Positions 36,331 to 46,459 of a DNA stretch of 64,000 nucleotides are shown here, one piece after another; position 1 is the first letter of the stretch; each line of letters starts with the position of its first letter. Position numbers and translations under genes: made by a program. The DNA comes from CAWBLP01 sp963721065 (GTDB taxonomy: Bacteria; Pseudomonadota; Alphaproteobacteria; Acetobacterales; Acetobacteraceae). Where the stretch lies: positions 868,001 through 932,000 of the forward strand of contig CAVRHO010000009.1 in the NCBI GenBank assembly GCA_963721065.1, read 5' to 3'. The notes beneath the pieces were generated by a model, which was not told the origin of the DNA, made no database searches, and saw only the letters and a program-made list of their open reading frames with translations.

Positions 36331-38271
36331 ATGCCGGTAACGCCGGACCTGATCGTATTCGGTGTACAATCTGTCATAAAGCTCGGCCTGGCTGCGGAAG
36401 CGGCATACGAGCAATACGTGAGAGACCGGAACGCCTCTCTCCCGCTTCTTCCGGCAACCGAAGACGAAGGGCTGCTTGCACAGCAGTTCTTCAAGCAACG
36501 GGAGATGCGACACTGGGTCGAACAAGGCGGCCCGCTCGCGGCACACTGGAACCAGGCCGACGATCTGCCGCAGCAGGGACCGGATCATCTGGCAGCGGTG
36601 ATCGCCCAATGGCATGCACTTCTGCCACAAAGCCCGATGTCCCTCCCGCGCGCCGCCGCACTGGCCGGTGTGCTGCAGGTTCGGCAGTGGGACGATTCCG
36701 ATCCGGACCGGCCGCCATCCCCGCAGCTCCGCATCATCCTGGCGCTCGCGGATACCGCGCTGGATTTCGCCAGGTCGTCTCCCACGCTGTTCGCAGCGAC
36801 CGGGGCCAGCCAACCGCTGCTGCGCGCGATCGCGGCACTGGCTGTCGAGACCAGGGGTGTCATCCCGCCGCTGGATGAGCCCGATGCGTGGAAGGACGAG
36901 AAGTGGCTGGGTGCCAACTTCGGCCAGTCCCTGCTGCTGACGACCTTCCGGGCAGGCCTGGCGACCTTGGCCAGGCACCCTGATCTGGTGGTCAACGAAA
37001 AGCATGTACAGCGGCTCGTGGCTGCGACGATCCTGCCGTTGAAGCAGGGGTTCGACAGCGAGGCAAACCGGCCCGGCGCCACATCCGCCGATGTCTTCAG
37101 TGCCCTGACCAGATGGGAAACGCTGCGGGACCAGCTTCTCCCCGGGATGGCAGCCGCGGCCCTGCGGTCGGTTGCGGCCGATCGCAACGCATTCCTGGGC
37201 AACCTGGTGCATGCCGGCGATGGCGACCAGCTCACCACCGTGGTCGCCGCGCTGTCCGGCGGCGTTCTGGACCAGGCGGCCAGCCTGACAGGGGACGATC
37301 TTCTGCAGCGCCAGACCTGGCTGGGGTTCTGGCGTGCCGGGGTGACGGTCATTGCCTCTCGCCCGGAACTGCTCGTCTCCGGAACGACCGCGGACGAAAA
37401 GACCAAGGCTCTCCGGCAGCTTGTCGCGGCTGTGGCCGGCAAGGTGGGCGAGGACGCCCAGGTTGGACGACTTGGGCAGGTCATGTTGCTGGACGTTGCC
37501 ACCGCGACGCTTGATTCGGTGCGCACCGCCCTGCCGATGCTGCTCGGGTCCGGCGGCACGTGGGACGGCATTGCGGCAGAACTGATCGCCAGCGCCATCG
37601 ATGGGATCCGCCCCGCCCTTGCCGGTGACAGTCCCGCGCTGCTGCGCCGGCTGGCCAGCCGCGACCAGATCGCGGCGTTCACCGGCATCGTACTGAGCGA
37701 AATCGCTGCCACGCCGCGGCTCGTTACCGGGGGACATGCCGGCACGGAGGCTCAGGCGGTGATTTCGGCCGTAACCAGTGCCATGGCGGAGAAAGGCGCG
37801 GATCTTTTGAGCCCCCAGGGCTGGCTTGCCGTGGCGGCCGCGGCGGCCAAAGCCGCGGCGGCGAACCCGGGCCGGCTGTTTGGCATGACCACGGCCGGCG
37901 ATGCCCGTATTGGCACACAACTGATACAGCTCGCTCTGAGCCAGGCCAGCGACGCCTTCGATCGCGCCGCATCGGGCGGCCAACCGCCAGTCCTGACCGG
38001 TCCGTCGCTTCAGCAGATCATCGTTACCCTGCTCCAACGCGCGGCAAGCCGACCGATCGGAGGCGCAAAAGTGGCGATGATCGGCACTCTGCTGGCCACG
38101 CTGGTTGCCGAGGCGCAAGGGGCCAATGGGCAGGGGGCCGAGGCGCGTGTCATGCCTTCGCAAGTCGAGGTCCTGTTCGCGCTATCCGTCACGGCCCTTC
38201 TCGATGGCAGGATCACGGCCGATGCGCCGATCGGGCAGTTGCTCCGGCTGGCGGACGCCCGGAACGGATGA
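36331..38271 (+). CDS. Unrecognised large helical protein
   Basis: I do not recognise a family. The ATG at 36331 follows AAAGGGGGAAACC. An in-frame ATG at 36238 has no such site. The 646-residue product lacks a signal peptide and is mainly amphipathic helix, with Ala/Leu-rich segments at regular spacing such as LIVFGVQSVIKLGLAAEAAY, LGQVMLLDVATATLDSVRTA and PQGWLAVAAAAAKAAAANPG. This suggests a helical-repeat scaffold. A lipoprotein gene follows after 10 bases, so the two form the right arm of the divergent block. Confidence 0.65.
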   Translation: MPVTPDLIVFGVQSVIKLGLAAEAAYEQYVRDRNASLPLLPATEDEGLLAQQFFKQREMRHWVEQGGPLAAHWNQADDLPQQGPDHLAAVIAQWHALLPQSPMSLPRAAALAGVLQVRQWDDSDPDRPPSPQLRIILALADTALDFARSSPTLFAATGASQPLLRAIAALAVETRGVIPPLDEPDAWKDEKWLGANFGQSLLLTTFRAGLATLARHPDLVVNEKHVQRLVAATILPLKQGFDSEANRPGATSADVFSALTRWETLRDQLLPGMAAAALRSVAADRNAFLGNLVHAGDGDQLTTVVAALSGGVLDQAASLTGDDLLQRQTWLGFWRAGVTVIASRPELLVSGTTADEKTKALRQLVAAVAGKVGEDAQVGRLGQVMLLDVATATLDSVRTALPMLLGSGGTWDGIAAELIASAIDGIRPALAGDSPALLRRLASRDQIAAFTGIVLSEIAATPRLVTGGHAGTEAQAVISAVTSAMAEKGADLLSPQGWLAVAAAAAKAAAANPGRLFGMTTAGDARIGTQLIQLALSQASDAFDRAASGGQPPVLTGPSLQQIIVTLLQRAASRPIGGAKVAMIGTLLATLVAEAQGANGQGAEARVMPSQVEVLFALSVTALLDGRITADAPIGQLLRLADARNG

Positions 38272-38281
38272 GAGGCCGGTC

Positions 38282-39199
38282 ATGAAGTATCTTGTTGTCC
38301 TCGCACTGGTCGCCGGGGCGCTTGCCGGTTGCGGCGCGCGGACGCTGGACGATCTCTCGTCTTCCTATGAGCGACTGGCCAGCCAGGCCAATGCGCCGCA
38401 GCAGGCGGAGCCGCGTTCCCCGTCGGCCGCCGGAACCCGCCTGGTAGCACCGCCATCGGGCAATCTTGGCAGCAGTTTCCTGGTGGTCGGCCGCGACGCC
38501 CTGGATGCCGCGGACAGCCGGGGGGCCGACGGTCCGACCCGGATCGCGCTGTACCGGATTGCCGCATCCTCCGCGCATTTCGTCCTGCTGGAGGAAGTCG
38601 CCACGGGCCGCAACATCGGAATCGTCAGCCCGTCGAAAGGCCAGGATGCTGGGATGTCCGCCGATCCCGGTGTAAGCGGTGCGGCTGTCATGCGTCGGGC
38701 GGTGTCCGAGGGAACCGCGCTTTGCAACACGGTGCAGCCGCGTCCGCCCCGCGATTGCGCCTACCTCGTCATGGCGGAGCCCCTTGCGGAGCTTGCCATT
38801 GTCTCCGAACCCTGGCTGCACCTGCCCAGCATCACGCGTCCCGGCCAGACCGATGCGGTGGCGCTGCTGGTTGACGGCCTGGGACGCGCCCCGGACCGCG
38901 TGTTCAATCCGGCCGTCGCCGGCTACAAGGCCGCCAGCGATCGGGCCCTCGCACAGTTGGGTGGCAGCGCGGATGCGCCCGGCGGCGTCGTTCGGCCCAA
39001 CAGTCCGCGAGACTATGTCCGGACCAACGATATTCTGGCCTACTGCATTGTCGCCGCGCGCGCGCTGAAGACACGGTCGCTCCCGACCGACGTGACGGTC
39101 ACGGGGATCGATCGCAATGCCCTGGCCGCCGGGCAGAACGACATGGAGCGGTGGGTAACCCAGCGCCACGGCATCCCTGCACCAAAATGTCAAAGCTGA
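38282..39199 (+). CDS. Unrecognised lipoprotein of the same block
   Basis: The 305-residue product has a clear lipoprotein signal MKYLVVLALVAGALAGC (Cys17). The middle carries SSFLVVGRDALDAAD, SAHFVLLEEVATGRNIGI and CAYLVMAEPLAELAIVSEPW. The end carries DYVRTNDILAYCIVAARALK. Paired Cys at NTVQPRPPRDCAY could form a disulphide. The ATG at 38282 follows GAGAGGCC, 10 bases after the upstream stop. It should be lipid-anchored in the periplasm, which implies that the block works partly at the envelope. No family is recognised. Confidence 0.65.
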   Translation: MKYLVVLALVAGALAGCGARTLDDLSSSYERLASQANAPQQAEPRSPSAAGTRLVAPPSGNLGSSFLVVGRDALDAADSRGADGPTRIALYRIAASSAHFVLLEEVATGRNIGIVSPSKGQDAGMSADPGVSGAAVMRRAVSEGTALCNTVQPRPPRDCAYLVMAEPLAELAIVSEPWLHLPSITRPGQTDAVALLVDGLGRAPDRVFNPAVAGYKAASDRALAQLGGSADAPGGVVRPNSPRDYVRTNDILAYCIVAARALKTRSLPTDVTVTGIDRNALAAGQNDMERWVTQRHGIPAPKCQS

Positions 39200-39238
39200 T
39201 TCCGGTCAGGTATGGTCTGATATGAAACGACCCTGCCC

Positions 39239-42200
39239 CTACTCCGCCGCCATCCGCGGCTGATCCGCCATCGCCGTCGCCCGGTCCAGGTCCACCGACA
39301 GCAGGCGCGATACGCCACGCTCCTGCATCGTGACACCGTACAGCCGGTCCATGCGCGCCATCGTCAGCGGGTGGTGGGTGACCACCATGAAGCGGGTCTG
39401 CGTCTCGCGCACCATGTCCTCCAGCAGCGTGCAGAAACGCTCCACATTGGCGTCGTCCAGCGGGGCATCCACCTCGTCCAGCACGCAGATCGGCGCGGGA
39501 TTGCAGCGGAACACCGCGAAGATCAGCGACAGCGCGGTCAGTGCCTGTTCGCCGCCGGACAGCAGCGACAGCGTGGCCAGCTTCTTGCCCGGCGGCTGGG
39601 CGTAGATCTCCAGCCCCGCCTGCAGCACGTCGTCCGAGCCGACCAGCGCCAGGTGCGCCCGGCCGCCACCGAACATGCGGGCGAACAGCGCCTGGAAATG
39701 CCGGTCCACTTCCTGGAACACCGCAGTCAGTCGCTCCCGCCCCTCGCGGTTCAGATGGCCGATGGACCCGCGCAGCTTGGCAATGGCGGTGGTGAGTTCC
39801 TCGCGCTCGGTATCGATCGCGGCGATGCGCTGTTCCACCTCGTTCACCTCGACCTCGGCGCGGAGGTTCACCGGGCCCATGTCCTCGCGCTCCTTGATCA
39901 GGCGCTCGTGGCGGCGGCGGGCCTTGGTCTCGGTTTCCTCCGACAGGTCGTCGGGCGGATCGGGCAACTCGGCATCGACGCCCAGCCGCTCCAGGATGCG
40001 TTCGGCGATGGTGCCCCAGGCGTGGTCGGCCTGTTGCGCGTTGGCCTCGGCCCGCACCGCCTGCTCCCGCGCACTGGCCAGTGCGGCCTCGGCGGCACGG
40101 GCCGCGCGGTCGGCCTCGCCCGAGCGCTTCACTTCCGCCGCCAGTTCGTTGGCGGCACGCCGGTGTGCGGCTTCGGCGGCTCTGCAGGATTTCCTGCGCC
40201 TCCGCGCGGCGGGCGGCGATTTCGGCGGGCGCGGCTTCCAGGCCGGCGAATTCGGCCTGTGCCGCGTCGCGCCGGCTGGCCAGTTCCGTCACCCGGCCCG
40301 CGGCATCGCTGGCGCGGGCCTGCCAGTCGCCGCGTTCGGTGGCGATGCGCTGACGGCGGGCGACGCGGGCGGCATGCTCGCGCGCCAGCGTGTCGCGTTC
40401 GGTGCGGGCAGCGGTTTCCCGGTTGCGCGCGGCACTCAACGCGGCCCGAGCCTGGTCCACCCCGCCGCGCAGCGCAGTGAGGTCGGGCAGCGCGCCTTGC
40501 GCCTCCCGTGCCCGCGCCAGTGCCGCCTCGGCTTCCTGCCGTTCCCCGGTGTGGTGCTCGATCTGCTGGTCCACCGCGGCCAGTCGGGCATTGGCCGTGG
40601 CCGCCTGCTGGCGGAGCGCGGTCAGCGCGGAGCGGGCGCGCTCCAGCCGCTGTTCCGCCTCCCGCCGCGCGGATCGGGCGCGCTGTTCGTCCGCGGTCGC
40701 GGCCTGGGCCGCCTGGTCCGCCTGTTGCCGAGCAGCATGCGCCGTCTGGGCCGCCTGCTCGGCCTGCTGCAGGTCGGCGCGCAGGCGGGCCAGCCGGTTG
40801 CGCTGCTGCAGCCGCACCGCGGCGGCGGTCGGCGTGCCCGCGTGAATGGTATAGCCATCCCACCGCCAGATCGCGCCGTCGCGTGAGACCAATACCTGGC
40901 CAGGTGCCAAAGCGGACTGCTGCGCCTCGCCGGTTGTTCCGTCTTCAACCAGGCCAATCTGCGACAGCACGCGGGCGAGTGCCGGCGGCCCCTGCACCAC
41001 TTCGGCCAGCGGCGTGATGCCGCCGGGCAGCGCCGGCACCGGGTCGAACGGCGGCAGTTCACGCCAGTGACGCGCTGCCTCGGGGTTCAGCGCGGAGGTC
41101 AGTTCCTCGCCCAGCGCGGCCCCTAGCGCGGTTTCCAGGCCGGCCGGCACCGTCAGGGCATCGACCATCGGCGGCCAGCGCTCGCCGTCGCGCACCGCCA
41201 GCACTTCCGACAAGGCGCGGGCCTCGGCGGCGACCTTGGCGCGGGCGGAATCGGCGCCCGACTGCGCTTCCCGTGCGGTGGTCAGCGCGGCGGCGGTGGA
41301 GGCGCGCGCCTGTTCCGCCGCGTCCAGCGCGGTGCGGGCAGCGGTCAGGGCCGCCTCGGCCTGCTGTTGTTCGGTATCCGCGGACGCGACCCGCTCGGGA
41401 TCCACCTGCTGGCCGGCCAGCCGGTCGCGTTCCCCCTGCAACCGCGCAAACTGCTCCTCCGCCCGGCGCGCCCGCTGCTCGGCCTGGGCCAGCATCTGGG
41501 TGGCGGCCTGGTGGCGGGCATTCGCCTCGGCCGCGGCCTCGGTGGCGCGATGGGCGGCGGCCTCCGCCTCGCGCACGGCGTCCGCCGCTTCGGTGGCCTC
41601 GGCACCGGCCGCTTCGGCCCGTTGCTCGTGGCCGGCATCGGCTTCGGCCAGTGACGCATCCTCGCCCGCCAGCCGCTGTTCCGCCGCCGCGGCATCCCGG
41701 CTGAGCTGTTCGGCGTGCGCCAGGTCGCGGCCGAGCTGTTCCAGGCGACGTTGGGCGTCGGCCAGGGCGGTGCGGGCACGCTGCTCCTCGGCGGCGATCT
41801 GCTCCTGCTCGACGCGGTGGCGTTCCAACTGGGTGCGGGTTTCCGCCTCGGTGTTGCGCAGGGCGGGCAGGCCCGCAGCGGCCTGGGTGGCCTGTTCGCC
41901 GGCCGTGCCGGACGCTTCGGCGGCGGCGGAGACCGCCACGCGCGCTTCGTGCAGCGCGGCCCCCGCGGCATCCCGGGCGGCCACCGCGCGGGCGCGCAGG
42001 ATCGACAGCAGCTCCGCCTCGGCGGACCGGATGTTGCCGGACAGGTTGCGATACCGGGTGGCCTGGCGGGCCTGGCGCTTCAGGCCGGCCAGTTGCGATT
42101 CCAACTGCCCGCGCAGGTCCTCGGCGCGGGCCAGGTTCGCCTCGGCGGCGCGCAGCTTCAGTTCCGCTTCGTGGCGGCGGGCGTGCAGGCCGGTGATGCC

Positions 42201-42710
42201 GGCGGCTTCCTCCAGCACCATCCGCCGCTCTTCCGGCCGGGCGCCGACCAGCATGCCGACGCGCCCCTGGCTGACCATGGCCGAAGCGCGGGCGCCGGAC
42301 GCCATGTCGGCGAACAGCGTCTGCACGTCCCGGGCACGCACTTCCTTGCCGTTCACCCGGTACTTGCTGCCGCTGCCACGCTCGATCTGGCGGCTGACCT
42401 GCAGTTCCGGCTCATCATGGAACGGCGGCGGGGCAACGCCGACCGTCTCGTCCAGGAACACCGTGACCTCGGCCAGGGCGCGCGACGGACGGGCGGAGGT
42501 GCCGGCGAAGATCACGTCGTCCATCTCGCCGCCGCGCATGGCACGGGCGTTGTTCTCGCCCATGGCCCAGCGCAGGGCCTCCACCACGTTCGACTTGCCG
42601 CAGCCGTTCGGCCCGACGACACCCGTCAGTCCCGGCATGATCTCGACGCTCACCGGTTCGGCGAAGCTCTTGAACCCGGCGATGCGGAGGCGACGGAAAC
42701 TGACGGGCAA
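39239..42710 (-). pseudogene. smc: Chromosome segregation ATPase SMC (one-base insertion)
   Basis: SMC compacts and separates chromosomes with ScpA and ScpB. The N-terminal half has FRRLRIAGFKSFAEPVSVEI and the Walker A region VVGPNGCGKSNVVEALRWAM. Long Ala/Gln/Glu coiled coil follows, with a hinge near residues 510-640. The first frame breaks after EAQEILQS. The second carries AANELAAEVKRSGEADRAAR, the signature LSLLSGGEQALTALSLIF and the Walker B VLDEVDAPLDDANVERF. One extra base near 40178-40184 explains it. 3472 bases minus one gives 1156 residues. Loss of this protein would be expected to harm growth, so an assembly insertion is the best reading. Confidence 0.9.
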
Positions 42711-42725
42711 GCGCGGCTCCTGCGG

Positions 42726-43331
42726 TTACGCCCCGGGAATCAGCTTGCGGAACGCGTCGTAGCTCATTTCCCCGGCGTATTTCTGGCCATTGATGATGAA
42801 GCTGGGGGTCGAGTTCACGCCCCAGCGCTTCTGCGCCATGTTCTGCTGCTTCAGGATCCAGTCGCGCAGCTTGGTGTCGTGGATCGCCTTGTCGAAGGTC
42901 GGCTTCGACATGCCGGCCAGCGCCGCCATCTTCCACAGCTCGTCGGTGGTGTTGATGCCGCGGGCAAAGGCCCAGCGGTCCTGGCTGGCGAACAGCGCCA
43001 TGATGAACGGTTCATACCGGTCCGGCGGCAGGTAGTGCGCCACCATGGAGGCGGTCAGCGCCACCTGGTCCAGCGGGAAGTCGCGGAACACCCAGCGGAT
43101 CTTGCCGGTGTCGATCATGTTCTTCTGGATCTTCGGGAAAGTTTCCTGGGCGAACCGGGCGCAGTGGGTGCAGGTGAGGGAGAACCATTCCTCGACCGTG
43201 GTCCCGGCGTCCGGCTGGCCGACGGCACGATCCGACTCCGGATTCAGCGCGGCAGCATGCGCGGCGGTGCCGGCGCCGACAGCGGCGGATGCGGCAACAA
43301 CGGATAGTAGGATTCGGCGGGTCAGGGGCAT
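42726..43331 (-). CDS. DsbA-family thiol-disulphide oxidoreductase
   Basis: This periplasmic thioredoxin-fold protein has 201 residues. Its signal peptide ends GTAAHAA. The active site is FSLTCTHCARF (C54, C57) and the cis-Pro loop is NSTPSFIINGQKYAGEM. FRDFPLDQVALTASMVAHYL is a typical DsbA-like helix region. It lies 15 bases before smc and 42 after dciA, an order that recurs in alphaproteobacteria. The substrate proteins are unknown. Confidence 0.9.
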   Translation of the reverse strand: MPLTRRILLSVVAASAAVGAGTAAHAAALNPESDRAVGQPDAGTTVEEWFSLTCTHCARFAQETFPKIQKNMIDTGKIRWVFRDFPLDQVALTASMVAHYLPPDRYEPFIMALFASQDRWAFARGINTTDELWKMAALAGMSKPTFDKAIHDTKLRDWILKQQNMAQKRWGVNSTPSFIINGQKYAGEMSYDAFRKLIPGA

Positions 43332-43373
43332 CGGAACCTCTATATGTAGTGTTGACTACGGCTGGGACGGCGG

Positions 43374-43877
43374 TCAAGTCGAACTTTTCAGGCGCGTGGC
43401 GGCATCCAGCATCGTGGCGCCGAGCGCGATGAGTGCGGCGCGGAGGTCGCCTTCGGGGAGGTCGGCCACGGCCTGTTCCGCCTGGCGTCGCATGGCCTCG
43501 GACGGCGGGGCCGGGGGATCGGCGGACGGCGGTGGCGCCGGGGCGCGGGTCTGCACGAAGCGCAGGCGCTTCACCGCCTGCTTGCCCAGGTAGGTGTTGA
43601 TGCGGCCGACCAGCTCATCGGCCAGATGCTGCAGTTCCATGGCGATCGGCCCGGAGCAGGCGATGGTGAGCTGGCCTGCGGTGAGGCGCTGCGGCCGCGT
43701 AACCCCGGCCAGGGCCGGCCCGACGATGGCTGTCCAGTCGGCCATCACCTGCGCGGTGGCCGGGCTGGTCCGCCGGAAGGCCGGGCGCGTGACCTGCGGC
43801 AGCAGCGTGCCGATCGGCCGTGGGCCATAGACGTAACGGGGCGCGCTTGCGATACCGGGCTTCGTGTCTTGTGTCAC
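43374..43877 (-). CDS. DUF721 / DciA-like protein
   Basis: The 167-residue product starts at a GTG (43877) with a GGAGCGACG site. It shows the DUF721 pattern: IGTLLPQVTRPAFRR, VMADWTAIVGPALAGVTRPQ, LTIACSGPIAMELQHLADEL and RINTYLGKQAVKRLRFVQ. DciA-type members load or assist the replicative helicase DnaB. The C-terminal part is Pro-rich. Its first 14 bases overlap the start of the divergent mutY on the opposite strand, so the two promoters lie within each other's coding regions. Confidence 0.82.
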   Translation of the reverse strand: MTQDTKPGIASAPRYVYGPRPIGTLLPQVTRPAFRRTSPATAQVMADWTAIVGPALAGVTRPQRLTAGQLTIACSGPIAMELQHLADELVGRINTYLGKQAVKRLRFVQTRAPAPPPSADPPAPPSEAMRRQAEQAVADLPEGDLRAALIALGATMLDAATRLKSST

Positions 43878-44916
43878 CGTCGCTCCTGCCGACTCGCTTC
43901 TCCACTGGTACGACCAGCACCGGCGCCGTCTGCCGTGGCGGAGCGAGCCGGGACGGCAGGCAGATCCGTACCGCGTCTGGCTGAGCGAAATCATGCTACA
44001 GCAGACCACGGTTGCCGCCGTAATACCCTACTTTAACAAGTTCGTAAGTCGCTTTCCTACAGTCGAGGCACTGGCCGCGGCGCCGCTGGAGTCGGTGCTG
44101 GCGGCCTGGGCGGGGCTTGGTTACTACGCACGCGCCCGCAACCTGCACGCCTGCGCCCGGGCGGTGTCCGCGGCCGGCGGCTTCCCGCGCGACCTGGCCG
44201 GGCTGCGCGCGCTGCCGGGCATCGGCGAATACACCGCGGCGGCCGTGGGGGCGATCGCGTTCGGCGTGCCGGTGGTGCCGGTGGACGGCAATGTGGAGCG
44301 GGTGGTGTCGCGGCTGTTCGCGGTGACGGATCCGCTGCCCGGCGCGAAGCCGACCCTGCGGCGCCTGGCCCAGCAGATCGGCGCCGACCCGGCCGCGGCG
44401 GCTCGGCCGAGCGACTTCGCCCAGGCGCTGTTCGATCTGGGGGCGACGGTGTGCACGCCGGCGGCGCCGGCCTGCGTACTGTGCCCGTGGATGCGCGGGT
44501 GCGCGGCGCGGCGGGCGGGCATCGCCGACACCCTGCCGCGCAAGATGCCGAAGCCGGAACGGCCGCTGCGGCGCGGCGTGCATTTCTGGCTGGAGGACGA
44601 CGCCGGGCACGTGCTGCTGCGGCGCCGCGCGCCCGAAGGCCTGCTGGGCGGCATGACCGAACTGCCCGGCACGCCGTGGCGGGAGGCGGCGTGGAGCCAG
44701 GCGGAAGCGCTGGCGCACGCGCCGATGCCGGCGGACTGGCGGCCCGCCGGGGAGGTGCGGCACGGGTTCACGCATTTCGCGCTGACGATCGACCTGCTGG
44801 CCGCGCGGGTGCCGCGCATCGAGGCGGACGGCTTCCTGCGCCCCGTCACGGCACTGGCCGAGGAGGCGCTGCCGTCGGTGATGCGCAAATGCGTGCGGAT
44901 GAGCCTGCGGTCGTAG
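43864..44916 (+). CDS. mutY: A/G-specific adenine DNA glycosylase MutY
   Basis: MutY removes adenine mispaired with 8-oxoguanine. The 350-residue protein starts at a GTG (43864). LHWYDQHRRRLPWR and YRVWLSEIMLQQTTVAAV are the N-terminal hallmark. The helix-hairpin-helix and catalytic Asp are in LPGIGEYTAAAVGAIAFG and VPVDGNVERVVSRLF. The [4Fe-4S] loop is CTPAAPACVLCPWMRGC. A NUDIX-like C-terminal domain follows (HFWLEDDAGHVLLRRRAPEG). Its 5' end overlaps the divergent dciA gene. Confidence 0.95.
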   Translation: MSCVTVAPADSLLHWYDQHRRRLPWRSEPGRQADPYRVWLSEIMLQQTTVAAVIPYFNKFVSRFPTVEALAAAPLESVLAAWAGLGYYARARNLHACARAVSAAGGFPRDLAGLRALPGIGEYTAAAVGAIAFGVPVVPVDGNVERVVSRLFAVTDPLPGAKPTLRRLAQQIGADPAAAARPSDFAQALFDLGATVCTPAAPACVLCPWMRGCAARRAGIADTLPRKMPKPERPLRRGVHFWLEDDAGHVLLRRRAPEGLLGGMTELPGTPWREAAWSQAEALAHAPMPADWRPAGEVRHGFTHFALTIDLLAARVPRIEADGFLRPVTALAEEALPSVMRKCVRMSLRS

Positions 44917-45019
44917 CCTCGGTCTCGGCCGGGATGTCTGGGGGGCGGGCCGGGACAGGCGGCATGGTGCAGGCGCCGCGGCGGCGGGGCTTGCGGTGTG
45001 CCGTGTGGCGCGCGTGGGA

Positions 45020-45794
45020 TCAGGAGGCGGCGGCCTTCGCCACGGGGCGGTCCGGTGCGGGAAACCGGCGGGTTCGGCGGCGTCGCCGGATCCGGCGTGG
45101 TTTTCGCGCTGGGGACGGTCGGGATTTGCGGCACGCGTGCCGGTGCTGCTTCGGGCAGCGTGGCTGGTGATACCGGCGGCGCGGCTGCTACCGGCGGCCC
45201 GACCGGGCCGGCCTGCATTGGACCAGGGGCTGCCGCGTCCGGCTGCGGTTCCGGCGCGACCTCGCCGGGCGGCGTGCCCAGTCGGGCGCAGAGTGTGGCG
45301 AAGAGGGCGTTGGCATCCGTCATGCCCAGCGCGGGCGTCGCCGCCAGGTGGCTGGCGAGCGCGGACAGCACAACGCGCAGGATATCGGGGTCGCAGTCCT
45401 CGACCGGCGTGTTGAGGATCGCACAGGCTTCCGCGGTTAGCCCGGGACAGGCCTCCGGCGTGAACGGGGCATCGCCGGTGTCGGGAAGAGGTGCGGCGTT
45501 GGGGGGTGCGGGCCGGCGCTGCCTGAAGCCGAACCAGCGAGCGATCCGGCCAGGCCGGGATGGCGTGGGCGACGGGGCGGTGCGTGGCCGTCGTGGGGCA
45601 CGCGTTGGCGTGGGTGATGCCGGGTTGCGGGTCGCTTCCGGCGCCGGCACGGACGGCCGTCGCCGGCGGCGGCCGGCGCGGGCGATGCCGGCGATGGCGT
45701 CATTTACCGCGCGGCGGCACCGGGAGAGAAAGCGCGCACCCCTCCTGCGAGGAGGTTGGGAAGGAAGGCCGGCAGTGTGGGGCGCGGCTGGCAT
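45020..45794 (-). CDS. Hypothetical Pro/Arg-rich protein (probable one-base insertion near the end)
   Basis: No family is recognised. From the ATG at 45794 the frame begins MPAAPHTAGLPSQPPRRRGA, then a basic Pro-rich stretch. A more ordered segment follows: PEACPGLTAEACAILNTPVE, DILRVVLSALASHLAATPAL and ANALFATLCARLGTPP. As written the frame runs on to 44124, through mutY on the other strand. Dropping one base in the GGGG run at 45044-45047 ends it as VAKAAAS with a TGA at 45020, giving 257 residues. A near-consensus promoter lies 10 bases ahead of the ATG. That the gene is real is likely; its end is inferred. Confidence 0.5.
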
Positions 45795-45803
45795 TGGGTG
45801 ATC

Positions 45804-45831
45804 AGTATATGGGCGGGCCATCCTATGTCAA
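45804..45831 (-). promoter_or_regulatory. Near-consensus sigma-70 promoter, possibly leaderless
   Basis: On the minus strand TTGACA (45826-45831) and TATACT (45804-45809) are 16 bases apart. The ATG at 45794 lies only 9 bases past the -10, so the transcript would start at or within a few bases of the start codon. Confidence 0.6.
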
Positions 45832-46006
45832 GTCTTAATTCCTATGATCGGCTTGTTTTCTTGGTGTCGAGGACTCCCCCATCCGGCAAGGCTGTGCCGG
45901 GCTCACGCACATTACGAAATCGGCTCGGCCTTCCGCTTGCCGCGTAACGACCGCCGACCCATTGCGGAGCTTTTCTGCCTCGGTCACCAGTCCTAACATC
46001 CCCGGC

Positions 46007-46459
46007 ATGGACCATGGCATCCGAATTGCTGCGCCCGGGGACCGCGCCGCGGTGGAAGCAATCGTCGCGGCTGCCTACGCTCGCCATGTCCCGCGGATCG
46101 GGCGCGAGCCAGGCCCGATGAGCGACGACTACGCGGCGCTCATTCTGGCGCAACGTGTCCATGTCATGGACTGCGAAGGCACCGTGCTGGGACTTCTTGT
46201 TCTTGTTCCGGAAGACGATGCCATGCTGTTGGACAACGTCGCCGTTGATCCAGCAAGGCAAGGCTGCGGTATTGGCCGAAAGTTACTGGAGTTCGCGGAA
46301 CAGGCTGCGCTCAAGGCAGGATTTCGTGCCATCCGGCTCTATACGCACCAGGCCATGACAGAAAACATCGCCCTCTACGCCCGCATTGGTTACGTCGAGA
46401 CGCACCGGGGAGAGGAGAAGGGATTGCATCGCGTGTACATGACGAAGCGGCTTGCCTGA
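46007..46459 (+). CDS. GNAT-family N-acetyltransferase
   Basis: This 150-residue acetyl-CoA-dependent transferase has the usual core: IRIAAPGDRAAVEAIVAAAY at the start, then LLVLVPEDDAMLLDNVAVDP and the acetyl-CoA loop ARQGCGIGRKLLEFAEQAAL. LYTHQAMTENIALYARIGYV closes the fold. The ATG at 46007 begins MDHGIRIA. A longer in-frame start lacks support. The acceptor is unknown. Confidence 0.85.
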   Translation: MDHGIRIAAPGDRAAVEAIVAAAYARHVPRIGREPGPMSDDYAALILAQRVHVMDCEGTVLGLLVLVPEDDAMLLDNVAVDPARQGCGIGRKLLEFAEQAALKAGFRAIRLYTHQAMTENIALYARIGYVETHRGEEKGLHRVYMTKRLA

